From NCBI GenBank assembly GCA_013397845.1, contig VZTG01001724.1, positions 474,644 through 538,643 of the forward strand: a DNA stretch of 64,000 nucleotides, read 5' to 3'. The number at the start of each line of letters is the position of its first letter. Position 1 is the stretch's first letter. Both the position numbers and the translations under genes were made by a program. The notes below the pieces were generated by a model. It had not been told where the DNA came from and made no database searches. It saw only the letters and a program-made list of their open reading frames with translations. Shown piece by piece: positions 63,451 to 64,000 of this stretch. The DNA is from Melanocharis versteri. Lineage: Eukaryota; Chordata; Aves; Passeriformes; Melanocharitidae.

Positions 63451-64000
63451 TCTGAAGAATGGTATGTAGTATATCCTGTCAACTCATGCTAACTCCTCTG
63501 GGAATGTTTTACAGTCATTTTTTGCACCCACATTGCAGTAGCTTTATCTTTTCAATGGCCCAGGTTCATCTTTCCTAACTTTGGAGGCTTAACCTGAAGA
63601 GTAGTTGCCTAAGGCTAATTTCATAGTCAATAATTAAGGGAAAGACAGCAGGCCCTTCAAGGTGTTCTTTGAAGTTGCCTTTCTCTTCACTGAAAGGAAC
63701 ACAATGTAACCTTTTTCTTAATTTAAGCGTGCTTCAGTTCGTGTCTGTAAAGTCAATCAGATGAAGTGGGATATGTGATGGTGTTTATGGCAGTGGCAGG
63801 GTGGGCCACGGAGAAGGATGGTGTCAGCAAAGACAAGCTAAGTCATGTGTGCCGTGTTCCCATTAGCTACAGGTTTTGTCACTCTGCTGGAGAGGCAGAT
63901 AAAGTCGGTCTGACTTGTCTGGGCAGACTGCTTGTTTGCTTTTGCTTCAGTTTCTGGTATTTTAAATATTATATTGAAAACTGTTCAAAATATTTTCAAT

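Larger units (their letters stand above)
60006..64000. other. Intergenic region upstream of PDE7A
   Basis: AT-rich, T-biased sequence with a pyrimidine tract at about 60496-60590, a short CR1 tail near 61903-61963 and an old CR1/L3-like remnant near 63060-63450. The remaining open frames are short and unrecognised. In mammals the neighbour on this side is DNAJC5B, but no exon of it was seen here. Confidence 0.75.

Noticed and set aside
1..64000. CRISPR arrays, tRNA, rRNA, snRNA genes, retroviral gag/pol/env
   Set aside because: No spaced direct repeats, no cloverleaf or snRNA signatures, and no recognisable retroviral motifs were seen; the only reverse-transcriptase-related sequence is CR1.

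Overview
The window looks like one long piece of a bird nuclear genome. It is AT-rich and intron-like, and its dispersed repeats are mainly short 5'-truncated CR1 LINE fragments with the avian tail of repeated ATTCTGTG-like octamers. There are no bacterial-style operons, CRISPR arrays, rRNA or tRNA genes. Nearly all small open reading frames in it are chance frames or parts of repeats.

The one gene I can identify is PDE7A (cAMP-specific 3',5'-cyclic phosphodiesterase 7A), on the minus strand and represented by its 5' part only. Reading right to left, these are: a CpG island with the PDE7A1 first exon (58698-58835, 46 codons starting MEVCYQLPVL); an alternative PDE7A2 first exon (25743-25802, 20 codons, hydrophobic); the shared exon 2 (18899-18959, 61 nt); and exon 3 (11662-11745, 84 nt). 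Every splice junction is canonical GT-AG. Both first exons end in phase 0, so either can join exon 2. The catalytic exons were not found and presumably lie left of base 1. The isoforms therefore differ only in their N-terminus: PDE7A1 has two RRGAIS motifs, while PDE7A2 has a hydrophobic leader followed by one.

Layout: 1-11661 is intron 3 (partial), with a CR1 fragment at about 1454-2470 that contains an exact 263-bp tandem duplication around a single N. 11746-18898 is intron 2. 18960-25742 separates exon 2 from the PDE7A2 exon. 25803-58697 is the rest of the roughly 40-kb PDE7A1 first intron, with few repeats. 58620-59165 is the CpG island, broken by 195 Ns at 58856-59050. 59166-60005 holds two CR1 3' ends lying head to head. 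60006-64000 is intergenic, with a short CR1 tail and an old CR1/L3-like remnant.

I did not find a previously undescribed system. The observations most worth following are the likely assembly artefact near 2028, the two-promoter arrangement of PDE7A with an overlapping upstream ORF at the PDE7A2 start, an unusually long (204-codon) antisense ORF in intron 1, an apparent reversal of A/T strand bias at the CpG island, and a few compact hairpins and GC-rich pockets in the introns.
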